A stretch of DNA of 64,000 bases, from NCBI GenBank assembly GCA_947165135.1, contig CAMUZE010000003.1, positions 26,370 through 90,369 on the forward strand, in the 5' to 3' direction. Under the pieces are notes generated by a model. The model ran no database searches. It was not told where the DNA came from and saw only the letters and a list, made by a program, of their open reading frames with translations. Positions 26,469 through 35,279 of the stretch are shown in pieces. Both the position numbers and the translations under genes were made by a program. Source of the DNA: an uncultured Clostridia bacterium. Lineage in GTDB: Bacteria > Bacillota_I > Bacilli_A > RF39 > UBA660. Each line of letters begins with the position of its first letter. Positions within the stretch are counted from its first letter, which is position 1.

Positions 26469-27622
26469 TTTTTTAAATCATTAAATATTGACTCACCAAT
26501 TCCAATTGTATTTTCAATTCCAAAGTTATCTAGTATAGTAGCACCTACATCTGCAAATGTTCTTCTATCTGGAAGATGTTTACCTTTTTTAAATAATGGA
26601 TTATATATTAATATTGGTACCATCTCACGTGTATGATCTGTTCCTTTAAATGTAGGATCATTACCGTGATCAGCTGTTATAATTAATAAGTCATCATTTT
26701 TAAGGTTTTTAAGTAATATTGGTAAATAATAATTAAATTCTTCAAGTGCTTTTAAGTATCCTACTCTATCTCTTCTATGACCATATAACATATCAAAATC
26801 ATTTAAGTTAGCAAATAATAATCCTTTAAATTCACCTTTTGCAAAATCAATTAATTTCATCATACCATCTATATTATCTTTAGTTTTAATTTTAACAGCA
26901 ATACTCTTATTATTAAATATATCTGATATTTTACCAATAGCAATGGTTTCAACACCATTTCTATCAAGTAAATCAAGTACATTAAGTGGTGGATCTAATG
27001 CATAATCATGTCTTTTTGGAGTTCTTGTAAAAGAACCAGGTCTTCCTATAAATGGTCTTGCAATAATTCTTGCAATCTTATATTCATCACCTTTAGTAAG
27101 TTCTCTTACAGTTTCACATATTTTATATAATTCTTCTACTGGAATAACATCTTCATGTGCTGCGATTTGTAAAACTGAATCAGCTGATGTATATATAATA
27201 AGAGCTCCAGTTTTCATATGCATTTCACCAAGATCTTCAATTATTTGTGTTCCACTTGCAGGTATATTTCCAATTACTTCTCTTCCAGTTGCTTGTTGTA
27301 TTTTAGATATTAATTCAAGTGGAAAACCATTTGGATAAGTTTTATATGGAGTCTTTTGAACTGCACCCATCATCTCATAATGACCATTTAAAGTATCTTT
27401 TGCTAAATTAATAGGTTTAGCTCTCATATATAGGCCTCTTGTATTTTCTACATGTTTTCCAACTAATTCTGTCATTCCTAATCTTTCTAATACATCTAAA
27501 TTATATGCATCTCCAATAGTATGTAAAAATGTATTAGAACCAACATCATCATATTTTTCTGCATCTGGTGCTTCTCCAATCCCTACACTATCAAGAACAA
27601 CTAAAAATACTCTTTTAAACAT
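26462..27622 (-). CDS. deoB: Phosphopentomutase
   Basis: Converts ribose-1-phosphate (or deoxyribose-1-P) to the 5-phosphate in nucleoside salvage. It is an alkaline-phosphatase superfamily metalloenzyme: VLDSVGIGEAPDA with the metal-binding Asp, GSNTFLHT, ASGTQIIEDLG, and ITADHGNDPTFKGTDHTRE. 386 aa is normal. It overlaps the upstream recombinase gene by 8 bases. The xerD-deoB order matches B. subtilis ripX-drm. Confidence 0.97.
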   Translation of the reverse strand: MFKRVFLVVLDSVGIGEAPDAEKYDDVGSNTFLHTIGDAYNLDVLERLGMTELVGKHVENTRGLYMRAKPINLAKDTLNGHYEMMGAVQKTPYKTYPNGFPLELISKIQQATGREVIGNIPASGTQIIEDLGEMHMKTGALIIYTSADSVLQIAAHEDVIPVEELYKICETVRELTKGDEYKIARIIARPFIGRPGSFTRTPKRHDYALDPPLNVLDLLDRNGVETIAIGKISDIFNNKSIAVKIKTKDNIDGMMKLIDFAKGEFKGLLFANLNDFDMLYGHRRDRVGYLKALEEFNYYLPILLKNLKNDDLLIITADHGNDPTFKGTDHTREMVPILIYNPLFKKGKHLPDRRTFADVGATILDNFGIENTIGIGESIFNDLKKE

Positions 27623-28526
27623 TTAAATCACTCTCCTTAGTACTTCTATTAAAATACTCATTATAACTATCTTTAACAAATTTATTAGCAAGATGTGTAT
27701 ATACTTCAGTAGTAATTACATTTTCATGTCCAAGTAATTCTTGAACACTTCTTATATCTGCTCCACATTCAATCATATGAGTTGCAAAACTATGTCGCAG
27801 GGTATGTGGTGTAATATCTTTATTAATTTTTTTGCTTTTAGCAATCTTACCAATTATTTTATATAATCCTTGTCTTGTCATTTTTGACCCATGATTATTT
27901 AAAAATAAAGTATCACATACTCTTTTTCCTTCTACAAATAACATTGGTCTATATATATTAATATACATATCAAGATAGTTAACTGCTATTTTAGATAATG
28001 GAACGATTCTTTCCTTGCTTCCTTTTCCAAATACATTTACTACCATATTAACAAGATCAATATTACTTACATCTAAATTTATAAGTTCACTAGCACGTAT
28101 TCCACTACAATACATAAGTTCAAGTATTGCTTTATTTCTATAATCAAATGGTGTTTCTAAATCTATATCTAATAATTTATCAACTTCTTCAATTGATAAA
28201 TATTTTGGAAGAACTTTTTTTCTTTTTAAACATTCAATATCTTCACTAACATTTATAAATCCTTTAAATGAGAACAAATATTTATAAAATCCTTTTATAC
28301 TAGATATAATTCTATTAACTGAGTTTTCATTATATTTTGGTAATATCTCTGTAATATATTTTTCTATATCTTTTTTATCAATATTAATTATATTTTTATT
28401 TACATAATCCAAAAAACATCTTATATCTCTTATATAAGATTCAACTGTGTTTTCTGAATAGTTTTTATCAATATTAAGATATCTACTATAATCATTTACA
28501 TATTCTTTATTATCAATATCTATCAT
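27615..28526 (-). CDS. xerD: Tyrosine recombinase XerD-like
   Basis: Site-specific recombinase that resolves chromosome dimers at dif. It has an N-terminal SAM-like core-binding domain (NYSENTVESYIRDI) and a C-terminal catalytic domain with the Arg in CSGIRASELINL, HTLRHSFATHM (His-x2-Arg), LGHENVITTEVYTH with the catalytic Tyr. 303 aa. Synteny with B. subtilis ripX (xerD)-drm supports XerD over XerC. No strong ribosome site is seen. Confidence 0.88.
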   Translation of the reverse strand: MIDIDNKEYVNDYSRYLNIDKNYSENTVESYIRDIRCFLDYVNKNIINIDKKDIEKYITEILPKYNENSVNRIISSIKGFYKYLFSFKGFINVSEDIECLKRKKVLPKYLSIEEVDKLLDIDLETPFDYRNKAILELMYCSGIRASELINLDVSNIDLVNMVVNVFGKGSKERIVPLSKIAVNYLDMYINIYRPMLFVEGKRVCDTLFLNNHGSKMTRQGLYKIIGKIAKSKKINKDITPHTLRHSFATHMIECGADIRSVQELLGHENVITTEVYTHLANKFVKDSYNEYFNRSTKESDLNV

Positions 28527-28564
28527 ATTATCACAATATAATTATATAATAATTAATATATATT

Positions 28565-29599
28565 TTAAATGTTATCTGTATCTTCTTTACACATTCTAGC
28601 CTTTTTATTGTCAATTATGTTAAATATTATTCCACCAAGTATCATTGGAAAATAGTAAGAAATAAATCTCCATAGTATTAAACTTGTAAGAACAACATTT
28701 TCTGGAACAAATAATATATAATAATTTACATATGCATATTCTATACCTACACTACCACCAGGTATCGGTACGAATGTTGAAGCTACATATATTAACATAG
28801 TTAAAACTATTGTATAAAACATATTAATATTAACACTACTATCTATAGCAAGTATCATAAAATATGGAACTAATGCATAAAATATAAAATTTATTATGTT
28901 TAATATAACACATTTAAATATTAATTTTTTATTATTAACTATATCTTTAAAACCATTTGAATATTCATTACATTTGTTATACCAACTATCTATAGTTTTT
29001 TCTTTGTTTTTTACTATTTTAATTTTATTTAAAAAAGTAATAATTCCTGATCCTATTCTTTGTGCCGCATTTATTTTCACTGAAACAAATATTGCAATTA
29101 AAAGACCAATTGAATTAAATATAAGTCCAAATATTGTTAATCCCCATAAAAAATCACTTGGATTAATATTTAATATATATTTAAATAACATTGATATCAA
29201 AACTAATATTATTAACGATATTTCATGTATTATAAACATCTCTGTAACAACTAACACTCCATCAGTTACTTTAACATTATCTCTTGATAATTGATATACT
29301 TGTAATGGTTGTCCACCTAATGAAAAAGGTGTAATCCCATTAAAAAATTTTGACATTATATTTAATAACAAAGATTGCTTCAATGTATAATTTTTATTAT
29401 GTTTATTTATTAGTAACTTTAAAACAATTGCTTCTGCTAAAAAATATAAAAACCACACTAATAGTGCTAATAATAAAAATAATAAATTTGATGAGAATAA
29501 TAAATTAACTGACTCAAAAAAATTATCTTTTAAAATGTAATATAGCAAGAATGCAGTTAATAAAAACATAAATGTACTTCTAAAAACTATTTTTTTCAT
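28565..29599 (-). CDS. LPG-synthase-type/flippase-like integral membrane protein
   Basis: 344 aa with about eight membrane segments. It matches the membrane domain of lysylphosphatidylglycerol synthases (LPG_synthase_TM/UPF0104), with the conserved ITPFSLGGQPLQVY and PGGSVGIEYAY motifs. There is no C-terminal synthetase domain, so it is a stand-alone lipid-translocase-like protein of unknown substrate. It is separate from deoB/xerD, 38 bases upstream of xerD in the same direction. Confidence 0.85.
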   Translation of the reverse strand: MKKIVFRSTFMFLLTAFLLYYILKDNFFESVNLLFSSNLLFLLLALLVWFLYFLAEAIVLKLLINKHNKNYTLKQSLLLNIMSKFFNGITPFSLGGQPLQVYQLSRDNVKVTDGVLVVTEMFIIHEISLIILVLISMLFKYILNINPSDFLWGLTIFGLIFNSIGLLIAIFVSVKINAAQRIGSGIITFLNKIKIVKNKEKTIDSWYNKCNEYSNGFKDIVNNKKLIFKCVILNIINFIFYALVPYFMILAIDSSVNINMFYTIVLTMLIYVASTFVPIPGGSVGIEYAYVNYYILFVPENVVLTSLILWRFISYYFPMILGGIIFNIIDNKKARMCKEDTDNI

Positions 29600-29695
29600 A
29601 TTTATCTTCCTTGTATGCTACTTAATTATATCACATAAATTAAATATATAGTATTTTATTTAAAAATTTGATACAATAGATTATGGTGTTTAAAA

Positions 29696-30892
29696 ATGGA
29701 ATTATTACAAAATAAATTAAGACCAACTTTACTTAAAGATGTACTTGGACAAGAACATTTAATTGGAAAAGGAAAAGTACTTACTAATTTAGTAAAGAAT
29801 AAAATGTTATTTAATATCATTTTCTATGGTAATAGTGGTTGTGGTAAAACTACTGTTGCTCTAGCACTTGTTAATGAACTTAAAATGAGATACAGAATGT
29901 TAAATGCAACAATTAATTCAAAAAAAGATTTTGAAGTAGTAATTGAAGAAGCTAAATTATATGGAAATATGATATTAATAGTAGATGAAATTCATAGAAT
30001 GAATAAAGATAAACAAGATATATTACTTTCTTATATTGAAAGTGGTCTTGTTACTTTAATTGGTCTTACAAATTCAAATCCATATCATTCAATTAATCAA
30101 GCTATAAGAAGTAGATGCCAAATAATTGAATTAAAAGCATTAAATGAAAAAGATATTGAAACTGGTATTAAAAGAGTAAAAGATGTATTACCAGATATTG
30201 AAATAGATAATAAAGTAATTAAATATATTGCTAAGCTATCTAATGGTGATATTAGATATGCATATAATTTAATAGAGTTTGCTTATTATGGATATGATAA
30301 AAAAGTAACGATTGATAATATTAAATTATATAATAACACTCCTTCATTTTTTACTGATAAAAACGAAGATGGACATTATGATATGTTATCAGCATTTCAA
30401 AAAAGTATTCGAGGAAGTGATGTGGATGCATCTTTGCACTATCTTGCAAGATTAATAGTTAGTGGTGATTATGATTCAATTTATAGAAGAATGATTGTAA
30501 TTGCATATGAAGATATAGGCCTTGCTAATCCTGGGATTGGTCCTAAAGTTATTGCAGCAATTGAAGCAAGTGAAAGAGTTGGATATCCTGAACTAGTAAA
30601 ACCATTATCAGTAGTAGTAATTGAAATGGCATTAAGTCCAAAAAGTAATTCAGCAGATCAAGCAATTAATGAAGCAATTAAAGATATTAATGAAGGTAAT
30701 GTTGGAAGAATTCCAAATCATATAAAAACAACTTCGCCTGATTATAAATATCCTCATAATTATCCTAATTATTGGGTTAAACAACAATATTTACCTGATA
30801 AATTAAAAAATAGAAAATATTATTATCCAAGAAAAAATAAATATGAAACTGAAATGACTAATTTTAATAATAAAATTAAGGAGGAAAAATAA
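29696..30892 (+). CDS. rarA: AAA+ ATPase RarA/MgsA (replication-associated recombination protein)
   Basis: Clamp-loader-like AAA+ protein acting at stalled replication forks. Walker A is GNSGCGKTT (about residue 48), Walker B IVDEIHRMNK, sensor 1 GLTNSNPY, the Arg finger region AIRSRCQ, and the C-terminal MgsA tetramerisation domain has YRRMIVIAYEDIGLANP. 398 aa, normal. It overlaps the next gene by one base (TAATG). RarA next to TcdA matches B. subtilis yrvN/yrvM. Confidence 0.95.
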   Translation: MELLQNKLRPTLLKDVLGQEHLIGKGKVLTNLVKNKMLFNIIFYGNSGCGKTTVALALVNELKMRYRMLNATINSKKDFEVVIEEAKLYGNMILIVDEIHRMNKDKQDILLSYIESGLVTLIGLTNSNPYHSINQAIRSRCQIIELKALNEKDIETGIKRVKDVLPDIEIDNKVIKYIAKLSNGDIRYAYNLIEFAYYGYDKKVTIDNIKLYNNTPSFFTDKNEDGHYDMLSAFQKSIRGSDVDASLHYLARLIVSGDYDSIYRRMIVIAYEDIGLANPGIGPKVIAAIEASERVGYPELVKPLSVVVIEMALSPKSNSADQAINEAIKDINEGNVGRIPNHIKTTSPDYKYPHNYPNYWVKQQYLPDKLKNRKYYYPRKNKYETEMTNFNNKIKEEK

Positions 30893-31644
30893 TGTGTGAT
30901 GTACAAGCAACACCAAAGGCAGTAGATTATTCTACAGAGGTAATAAGTGATATAGAAGAAAGAATTAGAAATGGTGAAAGTGTTACTGATAATGAAGTAG
31001 AACTTTTACTAAATTATATTTGTTATAGTGTAAGACAAAAACTATCTGATGATATGTATAAAGCTACTTTCAAAGGAAAAGATTTAGAAGCAGCATCAAT
31101 AGTATGCAATTATCTAAAAGATTTAAATGTAAATGCAAAAGTATTAAATACTAAAACAACTATAGATTATAATGCTACTAATAACAATTTTGTAATTGCA
31201 GCTATCAAAGTAAATATGTATGGAATTGAAGATGTTTTATATTATCTAATAGATCCTACATTTAAACAATTTTGTTTATTTGAAAAGAAAGATGCAAACA
31301 AATTAAAAATAAGAGACGGAATAATATATGAAAAACCTAGTATTGGACATTATATAAATCCAGAAGATGCTGAATTTGTTGCCGATTTTTTATACTTTGG
31401 ATATATGTATTTAGATTCAGATGCTGCATCTGTATATGGAAATGCATTTTATGATTCAAGAGTACCTGAAAAGATATCTGATACAAAAAAATGTGCTATA
31501 CCAGGAATGGTATATTATGAAAAATTTATATCTGCTGAACCTAGTCCAATGTATTCTAAAAAAGAATTAGAAGATAAAAATATATTACTCGAACCAATAA
31601 AACAGAAATCTTTACAATTTAAAAAAGATGTAACTAGCGCATAG
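30892..31644 (+). CDS. Hypothetical protein translationally coupled to rarA, 250 aa
   Basis: Begins at the ATG in TAATG of rarA, after GGAGGA, so it is tightly coupled. Not recognised with confidence. The block SIVCNYLKDLNV ... YYLIDPTFKQF faintly recalls transglutaminase/papain-like folds (Cys then a distant Asp), but the expected His is not seen, so I do not call it. It is soluble with no signal peptide. It is convergent with tcdA, with the two stop regions overlapping by 11 bases. Confidence 0.75.
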   Translation: MCDVQATPKAVDYSTEVISDIEERIRNGESVTDNEVELLLNYICYSVRQKLSDDMYKATFKGKDLEAASIVCNYLKDLNVNAKVLNTKTTIDYNATNNNFVIAAIKVNMYGIEDVLYYLIDPTFKQFCLFEKKDANKLKIRDGIIYEKPSIGHYINPEDAEFVADFLYFGYMYLDSDAASVYGNAFYDSRVPEKISDTKKCAIPGMVYYEKFISAEPSPMYSKKELEDKNILLEPIKQKSLQFKKDVTSA

Positions 31645-31657
31645 TTACATCTTTTAT
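31621..31657. terminator. Bidirectional terminator
   Basis: AAAAGATGTAACTA-GCGC-TAGTTACATCTTTT across the overlapping ends of the hypothetical gene and tcdA. Confidence 0.85.
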
Positions 31658-32311
31658 TATATAATTTGTTATTAATAATCCAGCAACTCCTGGAACAAAA
31701 GCAGTTGATCCTAACATACTACTATTGATTGCTTTTTCAGTTGATGTTACTACTACTACATCTTTCATATATTCTCTATATCTAGATAATTCATGTCTTA
31801 CTTTTTTAGCAAGCGGATCAGTTTCAGTTTTATCAAGAGTAGTAATTATTAATTTGGTTGCATCAAATTTATTAGCAGTTCCCATGGAAGAAACTAGCTT
31901 TATATTTCTATCATGACATTCTTTAACTAATCTTACCTTTACTTTAGTAGTATCACATGCATCAATTATATAATCATATTGTTCACCAAATAGAAGTTCA
32001 AAATTATCATCAGTAATATATGTGTTTATTATATTAACGATAGCATTTTTATTAATCTTTTTAATTCTTTTTTTCCATTCTCTAGTTTTATATTTATTAT
32101 TATTCTTTGAAGTTGCTATTAATTGTCTATTAATATTGCTAGGTTTAATTGTATCACCATCAACAAGAGTAATATTTTCAACACCACATCTAACAAGTGA
32201 TTCAATTGCATATCCCCCTACACCACCAAGTCCAATAATTAGTACTTTTAATTTTTTTATCTTATTTAAATTTTCTTCACCAACTATTGCCTCTAGTCTA
32301 TCTAGATTCAT
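31634..32311 (-). CDS. tcdA: tRNA threonylcarbamoyladenosine dehydratase
   Basis: ThiF/E1-like enzyme that converts t6A37 to its cyclic form (ct6A) with ATP. The glycine-rich nucleotide loop GLGGVGGYA is near residue 28, followed by DGDTIKPSNINRQ, which positions the adenylation Arg, then DACDTTKVK. 225 aa, close to the usual ~250. Strong AAAGGAGG site. In B. subtilis the same gene (yrvM) sits beside rarA and the 6S-1 RNA gene, as here. Confidence 0.92.
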   Translation of the reverse strand: MNLDRLEAIVGEENLNKIKKLKVLIIGLGGVGGYAIESLVRCGVENITLVDGDTIKPSNINRQLIATSKNNNKYKTREWKKRIKKINKNAIVNIINTYITDDNFELLFGEQYDYIIDACDTTKVKVRLVKECHDRNIKLVSSMGTANKFDATKLIITTLDKTETDPLAKKVRHELSRYREYMKDVVVVTSTEKAINSSMLGSTAFVPGVAGLLITNYIIKDVTMR

Positions 32312-32349
32312 AATTTGCCTCCTTTAAAGGTAGGAATATTTTACCATAA

Positions 32350-32520
32350 AAAAAGCCTAGTGTAAATACAGTGTAATAAAGCTCGCGTTCCCGCAAGTGG
32401 TAGGACACATAATATATTCGGGATCTTGCACAATGGCAATATTCAACGCCCTATATTAATTAGTCCCCCTATAATATTACATAGCCGAGATTATATCCAT
32501 ATTTATCATCTAGGTTAATT
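32350..32520 (-). ncRNA. ssrS: 6S RNA (6S-1/BsrA-like)
   Basis: A ~170-base RNA on the minus strand. The two ends pair: CCTAG...TAAATA with TATTTA..CTAGG, then TAATcTCG with CGAG...ATTA, leaving an interior bubble and a long rod-like arm (GGGGGAC... GTGTCC; TATAGGG/CCCgaATATA). There is also a GGAA-capped hairpin CTTGCG-GGAA-CGCGAG. The 3' end is a TTTTTTT run. Its place upstream of tcdA (yrvM) and rarA matches B. subtilis bsrA. 6S RNA binds the sigma-A holoenzyme and tempers transcription. Sequence homology itself was not checked. Confidence 0.72.
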
Positions 32521-32591
32521 ATATATTATCACAATTATATTTATTTGTCTATAATGTTAACAAAACTTGACACTTTGTCTGTATAAGTATT

Positions 32592-33614
32592 TTAATTTAT
32601 AAAATGACCATACTTAGAAGTTTCATAATAACACTTATTTAATAAATCTAAATCTTTAATTATATTTTCTGGCATACATTCTTTGTATAATCTATTATCA
32701 ACATTAATATTTCCAATATTAGAATTAATCATTATTGATAATGGTTTCTTTACTCCAATAGCATAACTAATAGATACAGTGCACCATTTCAAATTATATT
32801 TTTTTAAATAATCTACTGCAATTAATCTTGCTTTATAAGCTGCAGATCTATCAACTTTAGTTGGATCTTTCCCAGAAAATGCTCCACCTCCAACCTTAGA
32901 AAAAGTATGATAATTATCAATAAGTAACTTCCTTCCAGTAAGTCCGGCATCACCTTCAAATCCACCTATTTCAAATCTACCAGTTGGATTTATTAAAAAT
33001 TTTTCTACTTGAATATTATATTTATCACATATTTTTTTAACTAGATATTTAATTATTCTATCGGTTTTATTTCTTTCAAATTCAGAATTTTGATAAGATA
33101 TTGTAAAATACTTTATTTTAATTAAATTCATATTATTATCATAATATCCAGTTATTTGAGCTTTACCATCACTTTTAAATCTAGAATCTGTTTTTCTAAG
33201 TAAATCATATTCCATAGATAATTCTTGTAATATTACCATTGCGGTTGGTAAATATTTATCTGTTTGATTACATGCATATCCAAACATAATGCCTTGATCT
33301 CCTGCTCCTAAATTAGAGCTGCTAGTACCAAGAGCAATATCCATACTTTGAACTCCAAGATTATTAATTATTTCATAATTTGTATTATATCCTATATCAC
33401 ATAATACATTTTTTACTACTTTTGAAATATTTACCTTAGCTTTAGATGTAACTTCTCCTGTTATAAAAATTTTTCCTTTTCCTCCCATTACTTCAATTCC
33501 ACATCTTGAATTTTTATCTCCTTTTAAGTATTCATCTAATAATGCATCACTTATTTGATCACATACTTTATCAGGATGTCCTCTAAAAACAATTTCATTA
33601 CTGTATAATTTCAT
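32592..33614 (-). CDS. metK: S-adenosylmethionine synthetase, short variant
   Basis: Makes SAM from methionine and ATP. It carries GHPDKVCDQISDALLDE, LGAGDQGIMFGYA, NPTGRFEIGGFEGDAGLTGRK, GGGAFSGKDPTKVDRSAAY and a C-terminal YGHF. At 340 aa it is clearly shorter than the usual 380-400. The active-site gating loop (QSPDINQGVD region of the E. coli enzyme) is missing between ALGTS and GAGDQG, and the C-terminal tail ends at once after YGHF. A SAM-I riboswitch precedes it, which supports true SAM synthetase function. Confidence 0.9.
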   Translation of the reverse strand: MKLYSNEIVFRGHPDKVCDQISDALLDEYLKGDKNSRCGIEVMGGKGKIFITGEVTSKAKVNISKVVKNVLCDIGYNTNYEIINNLGVQSMDIALGTSSSNLGAGDQGIMFGYACNQTDKYLPTAMVILQELSMEYDLLRKTDSRFKSDGKAQITGYYDNNMNLIKIKYFTISYQNSEFERNKTDRIIKYLVKKICDKYNIQVEKFLINPTGRFEIGGFEGDAGLTGRKLLIDNYHTFSKVGGGAFSGKDPTKVDRSAAYKARLIAVDYLKKYNLKWCTVSISYAIGVKKPLSIMINSNIGNINVDNRLYKECMPENIIKDLDLLNKCYYETSKYGHFIN

Positions 33615-33650
33615 AAATTTCCTCCCTTCAGTAATATTACCTTAGAAAGA

Positions 33651-33679
33651 AAAAATACCTAAGATAACTTAGGTATTAA
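33651..33679 (-). terminator. SAM riboswitch terminator
   Basis: On the minus strand, AATACCTAAG-TTAT-CTTAGGTATT then TTTTTT, between the aptamer and metK: the OFF-state expression platform. Confidence 0.9.
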
Positions 33680-33683
33680 TAAG

Positions 33684-33770
33684 CTATCCTTATCCATCTG
33701 GGTTTACCACCTAACTAAAAAGGTTGGTGTGACCTGTGAGCCAGTCTCTAAGTCACTCTTTATAAGGTAA
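33684..33770 (-). promoter_or_regulatory. SAM-I (S-box) riboswitch controlling metK
   Basis: On the minus strand, P1 pairs CCTTAT with ATAAGG. Between are the S-box core blocks GAGACTGGCTCACAGGTCA (as GACTGGC..GAAACC), CACCAACC, AGGTGGTAAACCCAG and GGATAAGG. A competing hairpin ATAAG-GATAG-CTTAT can use the 3' P1 strand as an antiterminator. SAM binding should stabilise P1, free the terminator and switch metK off. Confidence 0.85.
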
Positions 33771-33799
33771 TTTTAAATTGTTTGCCCATCGGCAATTAA

Positions 33800-33827
33800 A
33801 TTATAACATAAATATTATTATTTGCAA
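33800..33827 (-). promoter_or_regulatory. Promoter for the SAM riboswitch/metK unit
   Basis: On the minus strand TTGCAA and TATAAT are 16 bases apart. The -35 box lies within the last codons of the upstream lipoprotein gene. Confidence 0.6.
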
Positions 33828-34210
33828 GTAAAGCCTTCTTCTTCTGCAGTTTTTAATACATCTTCTTTACTTTGACCAACTACTTTTTCAGAGTCTTCTT
33901 CTTCCTCATCTTCAAAAGCATCTAAGTCTTTGATTGTAATTTTTGTACCAGAACAAGATATATTATCTTTTTGGTCTGATTCTTTAAATAGATTACAGAA
34001 AGTTTCAGCTAAAGTTTTATCTTCAAAATCATACACCATAGATGCATTAGTAGCTTTATCACTGCTATCAAAATCAACTGTTACTTCTACTGTCATTTTT
34101 TGACCTTCTTCTTCTGCAGTTTTTGAGCAAACAACTTGATTCTTTTTGCCACATCCAGTAACTACTAATAACATAACAGCGCAGCACAAAAATATAACTA
34201 ATTTTTTCAT
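33818..34210 (-). CDS. Small lipoprotein, 130 aa
   Basis: Signal peptide MKKLVIFLCCAVMLLVV with lipobox VTGC. The mature part is acidic, with a poly-Glu segment (DEEEEDSEK) and a paired-Cys C-terminal region ending EEEGFTCK. The ATG at 34210, not 34216, is at proper spacing from AAGGAGG. Similar small acidic lipoproteins are common in this group of bacteria, but I cannot assign a role. The metK promoter overlaps its 3' end. Confidence 0.82.
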   Translation of the reverse strand: MKKLVIFLCCAVMLLVVTGCGKKNQVVCSKTAEEEGQKMTVEVTVDFDSSDKATNASMVYDFEDKTLAETFCNLFKESDQKDNISCSGTKITIKDLDAFEDEEEEDSEKVVGQSKEDVLKTAEEEGFTCK

Positions 34211-34265
34211 AGGCATCCTCCTTTATTTAATTTTACCATTATATAATAATTAACACAATTATTTA

Positions 34266-35240
34266 TTATTTTGATAATTCAATTTTTTTCTCTTTTTTTA
34301 AAATTGCTTCTTTAATTAAATTTAAAATGAATAATGTTTCACTATTAAGAGGCATACCAGCAGCTTTTAAATGTCCTCCACCTTCTTTTGTAAAACTTTT
34401 TGCTATTTCACCTACATTAATATCATCTCTTACTGTTCTAAAAGAAAACTGATTTCTCTGGAAATTAAGTATTAAAATAAAATCTAATTCATCTTTATAT
34501 TTTTTTGATAATTCATTACCAACTATACTTCTATAAGATTCAGAAATTGAAACTCCAACTTTATATCCATTTAAATTAATTCTAATTAGATTTTTATCAC
34601 AAACATCAACATATTCGCGTCTTCTTTCTAATTCTAAATTAATTAATTCTCTATCTTCTGGTGTAATTGGATCTTTTCCATTTTTAATTCCGTTACAAAA
34701 TCTATTTATAAAATTATCAATGCCAAGTATTCCATATAACATAACCAAAGTACAACCATACTCATTACCGCAAAATGGTCCTTTTGTATCATAACTTCTC
34801 ACAGCTTCTAAATACTTATCTAAATATTCACTTTTATATTTAAAATCCTTTTCTATATGTTCATAAAATAATGTTGTTCCACATTCAAGTCTTCCATTTC
34901 TTTCATTAACAATGTTTACAAATGGATACTTATTCATTACATCAACTTCTGATAAATGATGATCGAAATGTCTAATTCTTTTTTTAAGTTCTTCATTTGC
35001 ATCAATAATCTTTATTGCAGATGGTCTTAAAGATATATCTGTTATAAATATTTCATCATATTTTTTATATAAATCATTCTTTACTAACTTATTTAATAAT
35101 TCTTCTAATTCAGAAAATTCAACTAAACAATAATCAATATTTTCATAATGTAATTTAGCAAGTATAACAGAAGATAATCCATCTACATCAGCAATATGTG
35201 AAATAATAAGTTTTTTTCCGCCATTATAATGTTCTTTCAT
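34266..35240 (-). CDS. DHH-family phosphoesterase (NrnB-like)
   Basis: Likely a nano-RNase or cyclic/oligonucleotide phosphodiesterase using Mn2+. N-terminal motif SHIADVDGLSS, then ITDISLRP, the defining DHH in HFDHHLSE, and the C-terminal DHHA1 substrate motif GGGHLKAAGM. 324 aa fits the NrnA/NrnB type. It follows a 186-aa hypothetical gene and is presumably co-transcribed with it. Confidence 0.87.
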   Translation of the reverse strand: MKEHYNGGKKLIISHIADVDGLSSVILAKLHYENIDYCLVEFSELEELLNKLVKNDLYKKYDEIFITDISLRPSAIKIIDANEELKKRIRHFDHHLSEVDVMNKYPFVNIVNERNGRLECGTTLFYEHIEKDFKYKSEYLDKYLEAVRSYDTKGPFCGNEYGCTLVMLYGILGIDNFINRFCNGIKNGKDPITPEDRELINLELERRREYVDVCDKNLIRINLNGYKVGVSISESYRSIVGNELSKKYKDELDFILILNFQRNQFSFRTVRDDINVGEIAKSFTKEGGGHLKAAGMPLNSETLFILNLIKEAILKKEKKIELSK

Positions 35241-35279
35241 ATTTTAACTCCATATCAAAATTTCAAATAATACATAAAA

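Noticed and set aside
27615-28526. Integrase of a mobile element
   Set aside because: Gene order with deoB matches the housekeeping xerD locus of Bacillus, and no other mobile genes or att repeats were seen.
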